From: Microcebus murinus
Taxonomy: Eukaryota > Chordata > Mammalia > Primates > Cheirogaleidae
Assembly (NCBI RefSeq): GCF_040939455.1
Contig: NC_134112.1
Location: 20,548,501 to 20,612,500, forward strand
Length of the DNA: 64,000 nt
Direction of reading: 5' to 3'
The position numbers and the translations under genes were made by a program. The notes under the pieces are model-generated. The model saw only the letters and a list, made by a program, of their open reading frames with translations. It was not told the DNA's origin and did not search any database. Below, piece by piece: positions 25,871 to 37,952 of this stretch (positions within the stretch are counted from its first letter, which is position 1; each line of letters starts with the position of its first letter).

Positions 25871-26689
25871 TATAACGTCACCCTATGGGTTTTCTGTTGG
25901 CTCTGTCTTCATATTTTCCAATCCCAGGCTTCTGAGTTCAGAAAGGGAATTTTACATCTTTAGAGAGCAGAAGCAAATGTGCCTTTTTCTCTATCTCCTG
26001 TAGGGTTTCCTCAGGACCAGCTACATAATTTGCTCAGCCCGGTGCACACTGAAAATGCAGGGCACCTTGTTTGAAAATTAGTGTTTCAAAATGGGGACAC
26101 TATAGCATTAAACTAGGTGCAGTCCCTTCTGAGGGTGGCGTCCTGGGCCATTGCACATGTTGCACCCCCACGAAGCTCCTCCAAAGCTTTGACTTCTCAG
26201 CATCTGAACCAAGAATCAGAGCAGTGCTGGACACTGCCGCACCACTTCCCTTTGAAGTCAGGGCAGATCACGCTTGTTTGCAAAATGAGAAAGACCTCGG
26301 TATTTGAGGCAGAGGTGTAGAAAGTGATACTGCATTTAATTGTATTTTGTCCTCTCGAAACCACTGGACATCTTTGCTTGCCATTGTTGATAATGGTGAC
26401 CATAACAACATATAGAAGCAGAGAGCTTGCTTTGTGTCTCTCGTCTTATTAACCATATTCTGTTCCCAGACACCTTACACTTTATAAGGTCATGCACTTT
26501 ATAGATCATAAAGACAATTAACATTTAGTGGTAAGCATAGATGCCCCGTTAGTTGTTTCTCTTCATTCCAGAGTGGTTAGCCCCCATGTCCCAGGGCCAG
26601 GAGAGGGAACTGAGCAGTAGGTCTCTGCCCTGTCAGTGAGGGTCACCAGGCACCGAGTGAGGGTTGGTCATTGCTGGGCTCAGTGTGGG
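25871..26689. other. Single-copy DNA, nothing recognised
   Basis: Short frames overlap on both strands. No repeat or gene signal. Confidence 0.4.
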
Positions 26690-27060
26690 GTTCAGAGTCA
26701 GAGAAGACATCATCCTTGTTCTCCCAGAAATTTGCAATCCAGTATGAGGACCCTACTTGATTTAAAACAATTAAATTCAAACTAAGTTGATCTGTAATTA
26801 TAGGAGAATTTGGAGGAGAGATGGATGTGCATGGGCTGGCACATTGGAAAAGACTTCCTGGAGAGGGTGGGGTTTGAGTTGACCTTGAAGGATGGATAGG
26901 ATTTGAATGGGTGCTGGGGAGGAAGGAAGGCAGTCCAGGTGGAGGGGACTGCATGAGCAAAGGCTCTTGCATGAGAACCATACAGTTATGTTGGGGACAG
27001 TGAGGAAATTTGAGCTGAATAGAGTAGAAGGAATACAATGATTTGGGTAAAATGTAAGAC
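26690..27060 (-). mobile_element. L2-like fragment, antisense
   Basis: 'aaaagacttcctggagaggg', 'gagttgaccttgaaggatgg' and 'ggaggggactgcatgagcaa' resemble the antisense L2 3' ORF region. Confidence 0.55.
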
Positions 27061-27399
27061 ATTTAATAATAACCTCTTACATATATACAGCTTACATTTA
27101 AATAGTGTAAAAGGAATAGCCATTCAGAGAAAGGCAGTAAAACATAGTAGTTAAGAGTGCAAACTTTGGAGCTAGATTTTATGCATGCATACATTCATTC
27201 ATTTGTTCATTCAGTAAATGTTAACTGAGCACTTCCTATGAGCTAGGCGCTGTTGTAGGCATTGGAGACATAGAGACCACAAAGCAGACAAAAGTTCCTG
27301 CCTTCATGGATTTATGTTCTAGTGAAAGAGAGATAGTCCATAAATAAAATAAACAAATAATATATATATGTACACACATATAACATATACATGCATACA

Positions 27400-27864
27400 G
27401 CTAAGGAGAACCAGAGTCAGACAATAAAGTGGTAAAAACAGATTTTATTCAGAAATTATTGCAATAGGGGAAAAGGGACCTCATTATTGAACTGGACTCA
27501 ATTCTGAACATATGTGGCAAAATAGGGATTTTTTTTTATAACCAAAGAGCAGGGTTGGGGAAAGAGAGGGTGGTTGGTGGGTGAAAAATTACTAACAGGA
27601 GACATCAAGGGTAGAGAGATTCTTGCTAAACTAACTTAGCAGGATTCTTGCTGAAGTAAGGCCAGGCCTGGTACATCAAAGGGGGGAGGGGGATAGGAAA
27701 TTTGATCCGTTATCAAGGGTGATCAGATATCAGGGTGGAGATTCTCTCTAAGCCAATCTAGCAGGATTTGATGCAAGCCCAGCAAAGACAGGAGCCAAGG
27801 TCAAGGCCTGGTTGAGAAAAGGGCTCAGAGAAGCCTGAGTAAAGTTTGGTCAGGGAGAGACTGT

Positions 27865-27866
<2 letters not shown>
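27400..27866 (-). mobile_element. Probable solo LTR, family not recognised
   Basis: A discrete block inside L2 with a reversed polyadenylation signal ('gattttattcagaa', AATAAA on the minus strand) and internal short repeats ('gcaggattcttgctgaagt', 'agcaggatttgatgcaagc'). Behaves like an LTR, but I cannot name the family. Edges are uncertain. Confidence 0.4.

Positions 27867-27904
<38 letters not shown>
27867..27904. repeat. (AC)n microsatellite
   Basis: About 19 AC units at the edge of the LTR-like insert. Confidence 0.95.
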
Positions 27905-27907
<3 letters not shown>

Positions 27908-28145
27908 AGATGAAGAGATGTGCTATGGAGAAGAATAAAGCAGGAAAGGGAAATAAGATGTGCTGGATCTAAATCTCCACTTTGCTACTTACCGACTGTA
28001 TGATCCTGAGCAAATTACTTCACGTCCCTGTATCTCAATTTCCTCATCTATAAAATGGGGATGATAATCGTTCTCATTCATAGAGTGGTGAAGTTTACAA
28101 CACAGTTCCCTGCACCCAGTAATGCTCAATGACTGTTGGCTGTGC

Positions 28146-29911
28146 TTATGTGCCCAATTCTGCCCCTGGCTCTGGGGGCGCAGGGTCATTCATGCAGGCG
28201 CAAGCCAGTCTCTGCCCCACATTCCACCCTTCACGCCCACCCCCACCGCAGTCTACTCTCTTTATGGAGGTCAGTGATTCCTGATCTGAACCCCACCCAA
28301 CCCCATGAAGGAGAAGTGGTTCCTATTATCAGCCCCTCTTGCTAATGAAGACAGTGCTGATAGGGGCTGTGATTGGAATCCAGTTATATTGTACAGTTAT
28401 ACTGCTACTCAGCATATTTAGAATTGTCTCTTTCCAATTCCCGCTCTCTCTGGGATTTAAAGTCGACATTAAGTTTCAAACAGCAAACATGCCTGTTGGG
28501 ATTGTAGAAGGAAAGATGCTGTTATGTTCAGAGGGCATGGGCAGCCCCTTCCTGTGGTTTGGGGATGTTTGTCAGGCTGTGGACCTATAATGGACAGACT
28601 TTGACAGTGGACAGACGCTGCATGGGGAGGGAAGGAGGAAAAAAGAAAGCAAAACATAAAGAGAAGATGAGATAAAACAGGAGCTGTGCTGTGCACTTTC
28701 TCTTAGGGAGATAGTGCAGCTCTTTGTTCAAGAGCATAAAGTCAGCATATGCCTGCTGGGGCCACTGTCTGCTCCATATAAGTGTCTTTGTGCAAATCAC
28801 AAAACTTTAAAATTGCAAATTGGACACAAAACACAACCTCATGAGCTGGACACTTCTGACATCTTGGGCCTAAAGATGCGTAGCCTCCCCATTGAACAGA
28901 ATCCAAAGCCCTGACAAATGCCAACCTTCTGTCAACCTTGTAGAATGGGGGGGGGGCGGCACTGGGGGAACCAGTGATGGGTTGCAGGCTCCAGTGAGCT
29001 ACGTGTTATGACAGTGAAGGCATGTAATCACCAGATGGCACTATAGATAAAGAAATGCTGGTATCAGAACTTGAAAGTGCTGTCCAAGGAGGAAGAGGGA
29101 ACAGGAGGCTAGTTAGAGTGATTTTGAAGGATCTGCTGATTTCAAGCACCCAGTATGGTCCACCTAATTCTATTTTAATACCCCCTTTCTAGGCCTTTCC
29201 CAACACTTTAGTTCCCTCAAGTCCATCAGGTTGGTTTTCCTCTTAAATTGTTTCCATTTTGAAGCAAGTCTCCAGAGCAGACAACAGAAAGTAAGATAAA
29301 ACATATTTTTAAAAGATGGCTCAAATTTAAATTCAAATGGATTTTATTTTACATTTTCTTTGAATGACACACTGTTGAGCCACAGTGCAGTCAGCTATGG
29401 TTTTTAGACACAAATGATATGCTCAGAATGATATGTGGTGTGTGTAGATCTTGGCAGAAGATAAGTGGCATTCATTGAGCAAGTCCCCTCTAGGACTCTC
29501 TGTCCTGTGAGCATCTGCCACACTCGCCCTTTTCAAATCCAGGGCTGAATTTCCCTCTCTTGGGTATGGAAATGAGCCTGGAATTCGCTTCTTCATAATT
29601 CATTTGTAAAGTATAAATAAGTTTTATATATGAAAAGCAGATGCAGTTGATTCAATATAAATCTGAAAAATCAGGGCTAGAATAGTGGAAGTAGGTAATT
29701 AGGTAACCGTGCCATATTAAATAAAGTAAACTAACAAGTCATCACCTAGTTCACAGAGCAAGGAGGCTGATGTTTCTCTTCAAAAGGATTCTCAGCAAAC
29801 TGTTCATGGTACTTCGGTTGTGGCAAGAGGAGCTGGGAGACATTTCTACACTTTTCATGATGATTTATGAATACAATCCTAGAATATGCCGATCCTAATG
29901 AGATTCTAGAT
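28146..29911. other. Long single-copy stretch
   Basis: No recognised repeat or gene over most of it. Contains a G8 run near 28949, a CTCF-like motif at 29028, and AT-rich clean sequence at 29290-29760 that may be a conserved non-coding element ('ggtaattaggtaacc'). Confidence 0.35.
29028..29044 (+). promoter_or_regulatory. CTCF-like motif, plus orientation
   Basis: TCACCAGATGGCACTAT fits the core CCASYAGRKGGCRS closely. Motif match only, with no binding evidence. Confidence 0.45.
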
Positions 29912-30640
29912 CAGGGATGGGGAAACTTTTCATGTTGGAAGGCCACATTAATTTAGCTGTAATCAAATAAGGCCACATTCAAGAAACTTCAATTAGATAT
30001 ACTTAAAGATGTACATTATTTTGTAAAAATCTAACTAATATGTACTTAATAATTTCAAAAATTGAAAACTATTTGTTAATTTTAAAGTTAATTAACCTTT
30101 TAGTGACTTTGTTGTATCTGCTTCTTGTTGTAAAGCATTTGAGTATTTGGTTGCAGTATGGAGGTCCACAGTTTCAGTTGATCCTCTAGATGAGTATCAG
30201 CCATTTGTAACCTTAAGTGTGATTTGGGTTAGCCTTAACCTTGATTTGGGTTAGGTAGGAGAATGTAGCTTTGCAACAGTAAGTGGTTGAAAAGCAAAAT
30301 AGCATTTTTGGGGCATGTTACCGAAGGTGTGGGTATTCTACTGCCTTTTTCCATATTTCAATTGGATTTTTCTTAGCATCAGTAACTTTAAAATGTCATT
30401 TACCGAGAACTCAATCAATTCCATCTGTATTTCCTTAGGTGTCTTGGTGATATCAACTAGGTGAAGCTGAAATGCTGATTTGAGTGTGATGTCGTAATTC
30501 TCAAAGTCAGTGAACCATTCGTTCATTGTATTCTCCAATTAATGTGTATTTTTATATCACAGCTGTGTATTTTTCAAATGATTCATATATATCATCCTGC
30601 TCATGAATGACCTTTGTTAACTGGGGAAAATGTTCATCCG
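29912..30640 (-). mobile_element. Decayed hAT-superfamily transposon, 3' part
   Basis: Terminal-repeat-like 'cagggatggggaaacttttc' followed by 'ggccacatt' repeats is typical of hAT-Charlie ends. Further in, the minus strand carries transposase remnants. The opposite terminal repeat was not found, so the element is truncated. Confidence 0.55.
30338..30640 (-). pseudogene. Broken hAT transposase C-terminal fragment
   Basis: Two minus-strand pieces in different frames read in hAT order. Upstream (about 30635-30555) is EHFPQLTKVIHEQDDIYESF, with the F-P-x-L motif. Downstream (30538-30338) are WFTDFENY and PKEIQMELIEF, matching the 'RFxDF ... PEExQMELIELQ' block of Charlie-type transposases and their domesticated relatives (FAM200/ZBED type). 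A stop and frameshift separate the pieces and the catalytic N-terminal part is missing. It is a relic, not a functional gene. Confidence 0.6.
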
Positions 30641-31117
30641 TAATTTCCTTTTGAAGATGTGTTTTGAAAAAAGATATAAAACACTTCTCCAGAGAGTGCA
30701 AAAGTTAGCTATACCCCACACATTTGCAAGTGAATGTAATTTTGGATCTCCTCTCTGGGACCACAGAGGCAGAACCATAGCCAGACCAGCCTCCTCTCGC
30801 ACTCCCCAGTCCTTTCCTTCCTCGCATTGTCCTCTATGACGGTGTGGGGGCAAGTATATTTGTCCAATGCGACGTTCTGTGCCAGGCTGGCCTGAGGCCT
30901 TTAGCAGCAGGGACCAGACTCATCCAGCTTTGCAGGGACTGCTGCAGCCCTGGCTTGGGGCGCCATGGGGCTCAACAGGGATGAACTGAACTGAACTGAG
31001 TAACATTTGGCCCCATCCGTATCCCAGAGAACTCCCAGGAGGCCCCAGGCATTGGGGAATGAGTTTCAAGTAGTCTCCCTTGAAGAGCCCATTCACTGAT
31101 TGTTTCTTTGATGGTCT

Positions 31118-31133
31118 CACGCCCCCTGGTGGT
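31118..31133 (-). promoter_or_regulatory. CTCF-like motif, minus orientation
   Basis: Minus strand reads AACCACCAGGGGGCGTG, almost the textbook CCACCAGGGGGCGC core. Confidence 0.55.
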
Positions 31134-32525
31134 TCTGTTACACCACCTGCTTCAAGGAGCCAGTGCTTTGGTTGTGTAGAAGATGATTTAGAATACTTGC
31201 TTGTCATAGGTTTAAGTGACAACCTGGAGCTCTTGGTTGCTTATTGCAGTATATTAGAAGTGATAAATACTATGCAAAAAAAAATAATCAGGGATTGGGG
31301 GTCAGGGATGCTGGAAATGTTTCTCATCTATGAGGTGGTCAGGGGAGAACTCACTAAGATTGTGTTATTTGAGGTGGGAAGTAACATCTGGAGAAAGAGC
31401 TATAAAGGGAGAAGTCTCAGTCAGTGCGGAAGCCCCAAGGAGATGATATGCCCCACATATTAAAGGATTTGTGTGAGGTCCAGGTAGAATTAACAAGGTA
31501 GTGTGAAGCAGGAGATGAAATCAGGGAGGAAACGGGGCCAGATAACATACCTAGCAAACCATTGTTAAGTTCTTTAGCTTTTACATAGAATGAACTAGAA
31601 CAAATTTTGTGCGGCAATATCTAAATTTCTATGCCATTCAGGTGTATAATAGTTACATTTTCCTCAAATTATTTCCTGAACAATACAGGGAATTCAGCAT
31701 GTCATGAAATAATAGTTAACTTTTTAAAATGGCAAACGATACTGTATAGATAATAAAAGATAAATTGGTTTAAAAGATTATAACAGAGCTGCCAAAAAAG
31801 GTGAAAATACTGGCCTATGCATAAAGAAATAAAATTTAAATACAAACATGTATCTATTTTTTTTGAAATGTGTTTCAAATTAATTAATGAAAAGTAGAGA
31901 CTGGGAAATTACAAAGGACAATTTATTACAAAGCAGGCTGTAAATGAGCAATTACAATGTTATTATAATGAAGACATAGATTGAAAAAGCAACTTATCTG
32001 AATATGCAAGTTTTGTATACAAATAAAATGCACACGTGAAGATATTTTTATGTAAACTTGAGTAATATGGAATCACATGGATGGTAATTTAAGGAGAATA
32101 CCTCACCCTGTGCTCTGGGAACAGAGGTTCCACACGTTTGGGAGGAGGTGATAACTCTCATTATGGAGTGGGCTGGGCCCACCCTTGGTGGTTTGTGTAC
32201 AAGCCCACCAAAGGTGAGTAACTAAAAGAGATCTGCAACAAGCTCTAAAATCAGGTGGAAATGACTCTTAGAAAACATATGGACTATGTGGCTCACAACT
32301 CAATTATTATCAGTTATTTAAATAAAAAAGTTCTTCAGGCCTTAGGGTCCTACATTGCTGAAATTGGACTTTTAAATGTAAAGAAAAAAATCCTGCCTCA
32401 GAAAAACATTTCTGGCTTTTCTTACTGATGGTTGAGGTAGATCCAGAAGTAATTCTGGTTAAATTGGCCTGTTTCTGCCTTTCCTGATGTTCACCTTTGC
32501 ATAGCTTTGTCAGCAACCAGTTGTT

Positions 32526-32544
32526 GGCGCCCTTTAGTGGCAGG
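32526..32544 (-). promoter_or_regulatory. CTCF-like motif, minus orientation
   Basis: Minus strand reads CCTGCCACTAAAGGGCGCC, fitting CCASYARRGGGCGC. Confidence 0.5.
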
Positions 32545-32774
32545 TTCTAGCTGCATAGTAAAAACTTGGCACAACCTGAAGTTATTTCATAGGAGCCCTT
32601 CTTATTTAAGGAGAAACACCTGCCGACTGATCTAGTGTAAAAGCCAAGTTTTCCCTTTGCTAATGATGCATATTTCAGGGTTTAATAAAGTTACCTGAAT
32701 GATGAGTTTGTCTTAAAAAAGTAGGCACAAAATAAACAGTATTAACACCTGGGTAGAAAACTTCCGCAGGGTAA

Positions 32775-32995
32775 TAATGACTAATACTTTTGAAATTCTT
32801 ACTCTTCTAAGTACTGTATGTTTATTAACTTATTTAAGCCTCACAACTCTATGAAGTGTTATTATAGTCCTTTTATGAAAAGGGAAACTGAGGCACAAAG
32901 AGGTTTCACTTTCACAAAGAAGTCACGCAACTAAGTAAGTAGAGGACCAGGAATTTAAACTTAGGTGGTCTTGTTTCGACTCTGCTGTTACCACT
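32775..32995 (-). mobile_element. MIR SINE, antisense
   Basis: 'agcctcacaactctatgaag', 'gggaaactgaggcacaaaga' and 'ggaccaggaatttaaactta'. Confidence 0.68.
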
Positions 32996-33364
32996 GACAG
33001 CACCATATCATCACGTATGTGGCTGGGTGTACAGTTGGTTTTATATAATGCCTGATTCTCTAGTGTTGATTGTCATTTTCAAACACTTTTGCTTTTTATT
33101 ATAAAAGCAAAGCAAGATTATGTATACATATGTATGCACACATAAATATTTAAAACATATATGAAGTAAAATATATTATTTAAAGACAAGTATATAAGAA
33201 GAATTATATATATGAAACAAGATAAATACATGGCTTTGGTTTTATAAAGAAAAAGTTTTTGAAGGTTATTTTTATGGTGATGTATATATTCCAATAATAA
33301 TATTTGCTGTTATTAACTTGGTTCTTCAGATTGAGATTGAAAATGTAAAATTCCGCATGTCTTA
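32996..33364. other. AT-rich single-copy DNA
   Basis: TA-rich between 33106 and 33200. Nothing else recognised. Confidence 0.45.
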
Positions 33365-33480
33365 ATCTCTGTTAGTCTAAGCTTCTTGAGAGAAGAATTT
33401 GTGTCTGATGTATATCTATGAGTGCCAGCAGTGAGTACTCTAGCAATACTTGTTGAATGAATGAATAATGGAATGGATGA
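33365..33480 (+). mobile_element. L2 3' end fragment
   Basis: 'taagcttcttgagagaagaa' and 'atacttgttgaatgaatgaa', the L2 3' terminal pattern. Confidence 0.62.
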
Positions 33481-33509
33481 ATAAATACATCAGTTAGACT
33501 TTCTTCAAA

Positions 33510-33745
33510 GTAATTAGTGTTCATGATACTGATAGCAAATATTCATATGGTGCTCATCATTCATTATTTTCCTCACTATTCTATATATACAAACTCATTT
33601 AATCTACAGCAGCCTTTTTTACAGATAAGGAAACTGAGGCAAAAATTTAAATAACTTGCTCTAGCCAGTAAATGGCAGTGCTAAGATTCAAACCAGGAAG
33701 TTTTGTTCCTGAGTTCCTGAGCTCAGCCACCATGCCACCTGCCTT
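33510..33745 (-). mobile_element. MIR SINE, antisense
   Basis: 'cagataaggaaactgaggca', 'ttgctctagccagtaaatgg' and 'gattcaaaccaggaagtttt'. The next 310 bases are unremarkable. Confidence 0.68.
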
Positions 33746-34057
33746 ATGCAAACAGCCTTGAGTTGGCCCTGGGTGTGAACATGTTTATAGAGCTGTAGGG
33801 GTACACATTGAGGGATTTTTCGGTACTTAGTGCTTATGTGGAAAAAGGACTGGGTGTGGACTCCCTTCAGCTCTGGGAAACTCAGACTCAACAAGCCCCC
33901 CCAAATTGAATTCACCGTGCCCACCCCACAAATCCCCCACTTTGCTCCTGTTCTTTGCTGTCTCAGTGAGTGGCCACAGCAGCCTATTGTCTGGGCTCTT
34001 TTACTCCAGGGTCACCCCTGTTCTGTCCACGTTCCACACAGCACTCCAGTGTGATTA

Positions 34058-34635
34058 AAAAAAAAGACTTTATTTTCTAGAGAATTTTTAGGTTGACAGC
34101 AAAACTGAGCAAAAAGTAGAGAGCCCCTCCCTCATACATGCACAGCCTCCCCCACTGTCAACATCCCCTGCCAGAGTGGTACCTGTCACACCTGACGAAC
34201 CTACATTGACATGTTATCATCACCCAAAGTCCATAGTTTACCTTAGAGATCACTCTTAGTGTTCTATATCTATGGGTTTTGAAAATTAGTATAATGACAT
34301 GTATTCATCATTATAGTATCATAAAAATAATTTCACATTTCTAAAAATCCTTTGTGCTCTACCTATTCATCCCTTTGTCTTCCCACCCTGCCCCAACCCT
34401 TATCAGCCACCAGTATTTTTAGTATCTGCATAGTTTTTCTTTTCCAGAATGTCATATAGTTGGAATCCTATAGTAGGTAGCATTTTCTCATAGGCTTTTT
34501 TTCACTTAGTATTTAATATGCATTTAATATTTTTCCTTGTCTTTTCATGGCTTGGTAGCTCATTTCTTTTTAGTGTTGAATAATATTCTATTGTCTAGAT
34601 GTAACACAGTTTATTTTTCACAGCAATTTTTTAAA
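34058..34635 (-). mobile_element. L1M 3' end, antisense
   Basis: 'tttttaggttgacagcaaaa' and 'aaaagtagagagcccctccc', then 'gaatgtcatatagttggaat' and 'ttgaataatattctattgtc', mark the reversed 3' part of an old mammalian L1. Confidence 0.77.
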
Positions 34636-34639
34636 AGTA

Positions 34640-34930
34640 CAAATATGATTGTGGTACCTCCTGCTTAAAATCCTTTAGTAGCTTCCTTTATGATAAAATA
34701 CAAACTCATAGTGTGTGTTCCAAAGTCTTCACAAAAATAGCTTTGTATTCCACTCCACCTTTATCTACCCTGTGGTCCTGTGCTCCCCATCCTTAATGCA
34801 TTTCCTGCTCTCATAGTGACATACTCTCACTTGTCTCGGTGCCTTTGCACATGCTGTTCCTCTTGTTTCACATCCTCCTCCTCCTCTCCATACTTCCTCC
34901 CCATTCTTCTCTTCACTTCTCTTGTCTTCT
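34640..34930 (+). mobile_element. L2 fragment, sense
   Basis: 'gtacctcctgcttaaaatcc' and 'ggtgcctttgcacatgctgt' match the L2 3' ORF region. Confidence 0.58.
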
Positions 34931-35704
34931 TTGGGACAACTTCAGCATCCATGAAGGTGATTCAGTCAATATTTGAGACTCATTTTCTTGATCTCCTTAA
35001 CTCCAAAAACCTTTCACTCTACCTGACTAAGCCTTCTACTCACAAAGTCATTTACAATAATGGCCTGCCTCTGAAATCTTGCTCAACATGAGCATCCTGC
35101 TCTTTGATCCTCTCCTACGCCTCCCCTTCCAGTGTCTGGGGCTCCCACTCGAGCAAGTCCTAGTCCTGAACGCAGCCTCCGCTTCACTCCCCTTCTCATG
35201 CCCTCACTTCCTGGAAATCTCTTGCTTCTCTCTCTCCTCCATTGCCCTTGTCTAAAAAAACCCACAATGCTGGTTAAAACCAGCTACTTGCCAACCCTAG
35301 CCCTGCTCCTGAGCAGCTGCTCGTTGCTGGAGAAAACACCACTACCATGTCCATGAAACAAGGCTTGTTTCAAATATAAGACCACAGATCCCAAACGGCC
35401 ATCCTATACCCCAGGCGGCCCTGCTGCAGTTGCCTGCAAACGTTCTTCAATATCTCTCATTGTGACCCTGCCAGCCTTGGCCCCATGTTCCCCTCCTGCT
35501 ACAGCCTCACCTCTATGCTGCTTTTCAAGCTAAAAAGTTACGCATTCACACTAGCTCTATTTCCTCACCTCCAAGTCTCTCTCCCACCAACATTTCATTA
35601 GGCTTCTGTGACACACTCCACAGTGGACAGTCCTTTAACAAAGCCTTCAGTTCCATGTCTGTCTTCATGTTATGCAACCTCTCAACAGAAATGGACTACT
35701 TCAT
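34931..35704. other. Pyrimidine-rich DNA, unclassified
   Basis: C/T-rich on the plus strand with small chance frames. It may be decayed L2, but I cannot align it. No splice-framed exon found. Confidence 0.35.
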
Positions 35705-36965
35705 TTTTTAACTCTTTAACAAATTTTAATATTGTAGTAAAATACACATAATATAAAATTTATCATCTTAACCTTTTAAAAGTGTACAGTTCAGTAGTGT
35801 TAAGTACATTCACATTGTTTTGCAATCAATCTCCAGAACTCTTTTTGTCTGGGAAAACCAAACCTCTGTACTCATGAAACAGCAACTCCTTAGACCCCTG
35901 TATCCTCGTCCCTGGTAACTACTATTCTACATTTGGGTTCTATGAATTTGACTACTCTAGGTTACTCATATAAGTGGAATCATGCAGTGTTTGCTTTTTT
36001 TTATGACTTTTAAATTTTACCTTGCATAATGTCCTCAAAATTCATCCATGTTAGAGCATGTGTCAGAATTTCCTTCCTTTTTAGGGCTGAATTCTCTGTT
36101 GTATGGATATGCCAAATTTTGTTTATCCATGTTGATGGACACTTAAGTTGCTCCCACCTTTTGGCTGCTGTGAATAATGCTGCTATAAACATGGGTGTAC
36201 AAGTAACTCTTGGAGACCCTGCTTTCAATTCTTTTGGATACATACCCAGAAGTGATATTGCTGGATCACAGGATAATTCTATGTTTAATTTTCTGAGTAA
36301 CTACCATACTGTTTTCTATAGTGATTGCATCATTTTACATTCCTACCAAGAACATACAAGAGTTCCAACTTTCTACATCTTTGCCAACACTCTTTTTTTT
36401 TTTTTTGATAGTAGCCATTCTAGTGAGAGTGAGGTGATATCTCAATGGGATTTTGATTTGCATTTCTCTAATGGTTGGTGATATTGAGCATTTTTTCATG
36501 TAGTTGTTGGCCACCTGTGTATCTTTTCTGGAGAAATGCCTGTTCAAGTCCTTTGCTCATTTTTAAATTGTATTATTTGTTTTTTGTTGTTGAGTTATAG
36601 GAGTTCTTAATATAGTCTGGATTTTAACCCCTTGTTGGATGTATGATTTTCAAATATTCTATTCCTTAGGTTGCCCTTTCTCTCTTTTTTTCTGTGTCTT
36701 ATGATATACAGAAGTTTTAAACTTTGATATAGTCCAATTTTTCTATTTTTTCTTTTGTTGCCTATGCTTTTGGTGTCATACTCAAGAAATAAATCATTGC
36801 CAAATCCAGTGTCACGAAGCTGTTTTCCTATTTTTTTTAAGTCTTTGATCCATTTTGAGTTAATTTTGTGTATGGTGTAATATAAGCATCCAATTTCTTT
36901 CTTTCTTTCTTTTTTTTTTGCATGTGAATATCCAGTTTTCCCAGCATCATTTGTTGAAGACTCCA
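35705..36965 (-). mobile_element. L1M (L1MB/MC-like), 1.26 kb antisense
   Basis: Reads through typical antisense L1 phrases: 'agtgtacagttcagtagtgt', 'ataagtggaatcatgcagtg', 'ttgctcccaccttttggctg', 'tttgatttgcatttctctaa' and 'ttttgagttaattttgtgta'. Runs from the 3'UTR into ORF2. Frames are broken. Confidence 0.83.
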
Positions 36966-36974
36966 CTCCCTCAT

Positions 36975-37650
36975 TCACAGAGCATATTCTTTCCTAGTGC
37001 TTTGTGACCACTCCTCTTGCTGCTTTTCCTTTTACTTCAATGATGGCTCCTTCTCCATCTGTTTTGCTGGTTCCTCCCTGTCTTTCTGACCTCTGAAACC
37101 TGAGTCTCTGTAGGCTCCATGCTTGTCTCTCTTCCCTCCCTTCTTTTCCCTTCCCCTCTCTTCTCTCCTGTCTGTGGTGATCTCATCCAGTTCCATGGCC
37201 TTAAATACTGGTAACTCCCAATTCTCTATCTCCATCCCAAATATGGGCCTGTAGGCTCACTCATCCACTTGCCTTCTCGATATTTGTTCTTGAATGTCTA
37301 ACAGACATCTTCAATGCACATTGTCTATTGATTACCCCATCAAAATCTGCTCACTTCTGATTTTCCCCATCTCCCTCTTTGCTCATCTTCCCGGAGAAGA
37401 AAGGTGTACAATAGCAAACACTTTTTTAATAGCAATTTTTGTCTCATTCTACAGCAGTAGTTCTTACCTATCAAAGTCCTCATGATACTAATTTATTGTA
37501 ATTATTTGTTTGAAGCTGTCAGTTGTCTCCCTGACCAGACTGTCACCTCCAGGGTGTGTGCCTGCCTTGTTCAAGATTGAATCCCCAGTGCTCAACATAG
37601 TGTGTGGCACGTAGTCAGGGCTCAATAAATAGTCATTGATTGAACAAATG
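36975..37650 (+). mobile_element. L2 LINE, sense, to its 3' end
   Basis: 'ccatggccttaaatactggt' and 'gaatgtctaacagacatctt', then 'gtcacctccagggtgtgtgc' and 'tcaataaatagtcattgatt', follow L2 order to the 3' tail. Confidence 0.62.
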
Positions 37651-37952
37651 AATTCCCTGGCAGTAGAGCATGGGGTGTTTTAGAGGGAAGGAGACCAAAG
37701 GCAGGACACCCACGTAGAAGTCTCTCTGGGCCAGAGGCAATAAATACCTGAGCTAGGAAAGTCACGGTGGAAAAGAAGAGACAGAGGGAAGAAACATGAA
37801 AGAAGAATCCATGGAATATGAATGTCTGAGCAGGTGTAATATGACTCAGGACTTGTGACGAAGGTCTGCTTCAGTGATGCAGTGTTAAATCATGCTCTTC
37901 GGAGCTGTTTGTTTAATATTATTTTTCTTGGGAACTGCATTAAGAAGTTCTG

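Larger units (their letters stand above)
27187..27960 (-). mobile_element. L2 LINE, antisense, interrupted
   Basis: The reversed 3' end 'cattcattcatttgttcatt' leads to 'cttcatggatttatgttcta'. After the LTR-like insert, 'gtgctatggagaagaataaa' continues the L2. Confidence 0.6.
27125..28145 (+). mobile_element. MIR SINE opened by an L2 insertion
   Basis: The MIR head is at 27125-27180 ('gtagttaagagtgcaaactt'). Its remainder is at 27965-28145 ('gcaaattacttcacgtccct', 'tataaaatggggatgataat'). The gap is filled by an antisense L2 that itself holds an LTR-like element. Both MIR and L2 are old, so the order of events is inferred. Confidence 0.55.
30641..32774. other. Single-copy DNA with two CTCF-like motifs
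   Basis: No recognised repeat or complete gene. Frames at 31080-31463 and 32310-32516 have no recognisable domain. The left edge may still include hAT remnant (KHIFKRKL on the minus strand near 30660). Confidence 0.35.
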
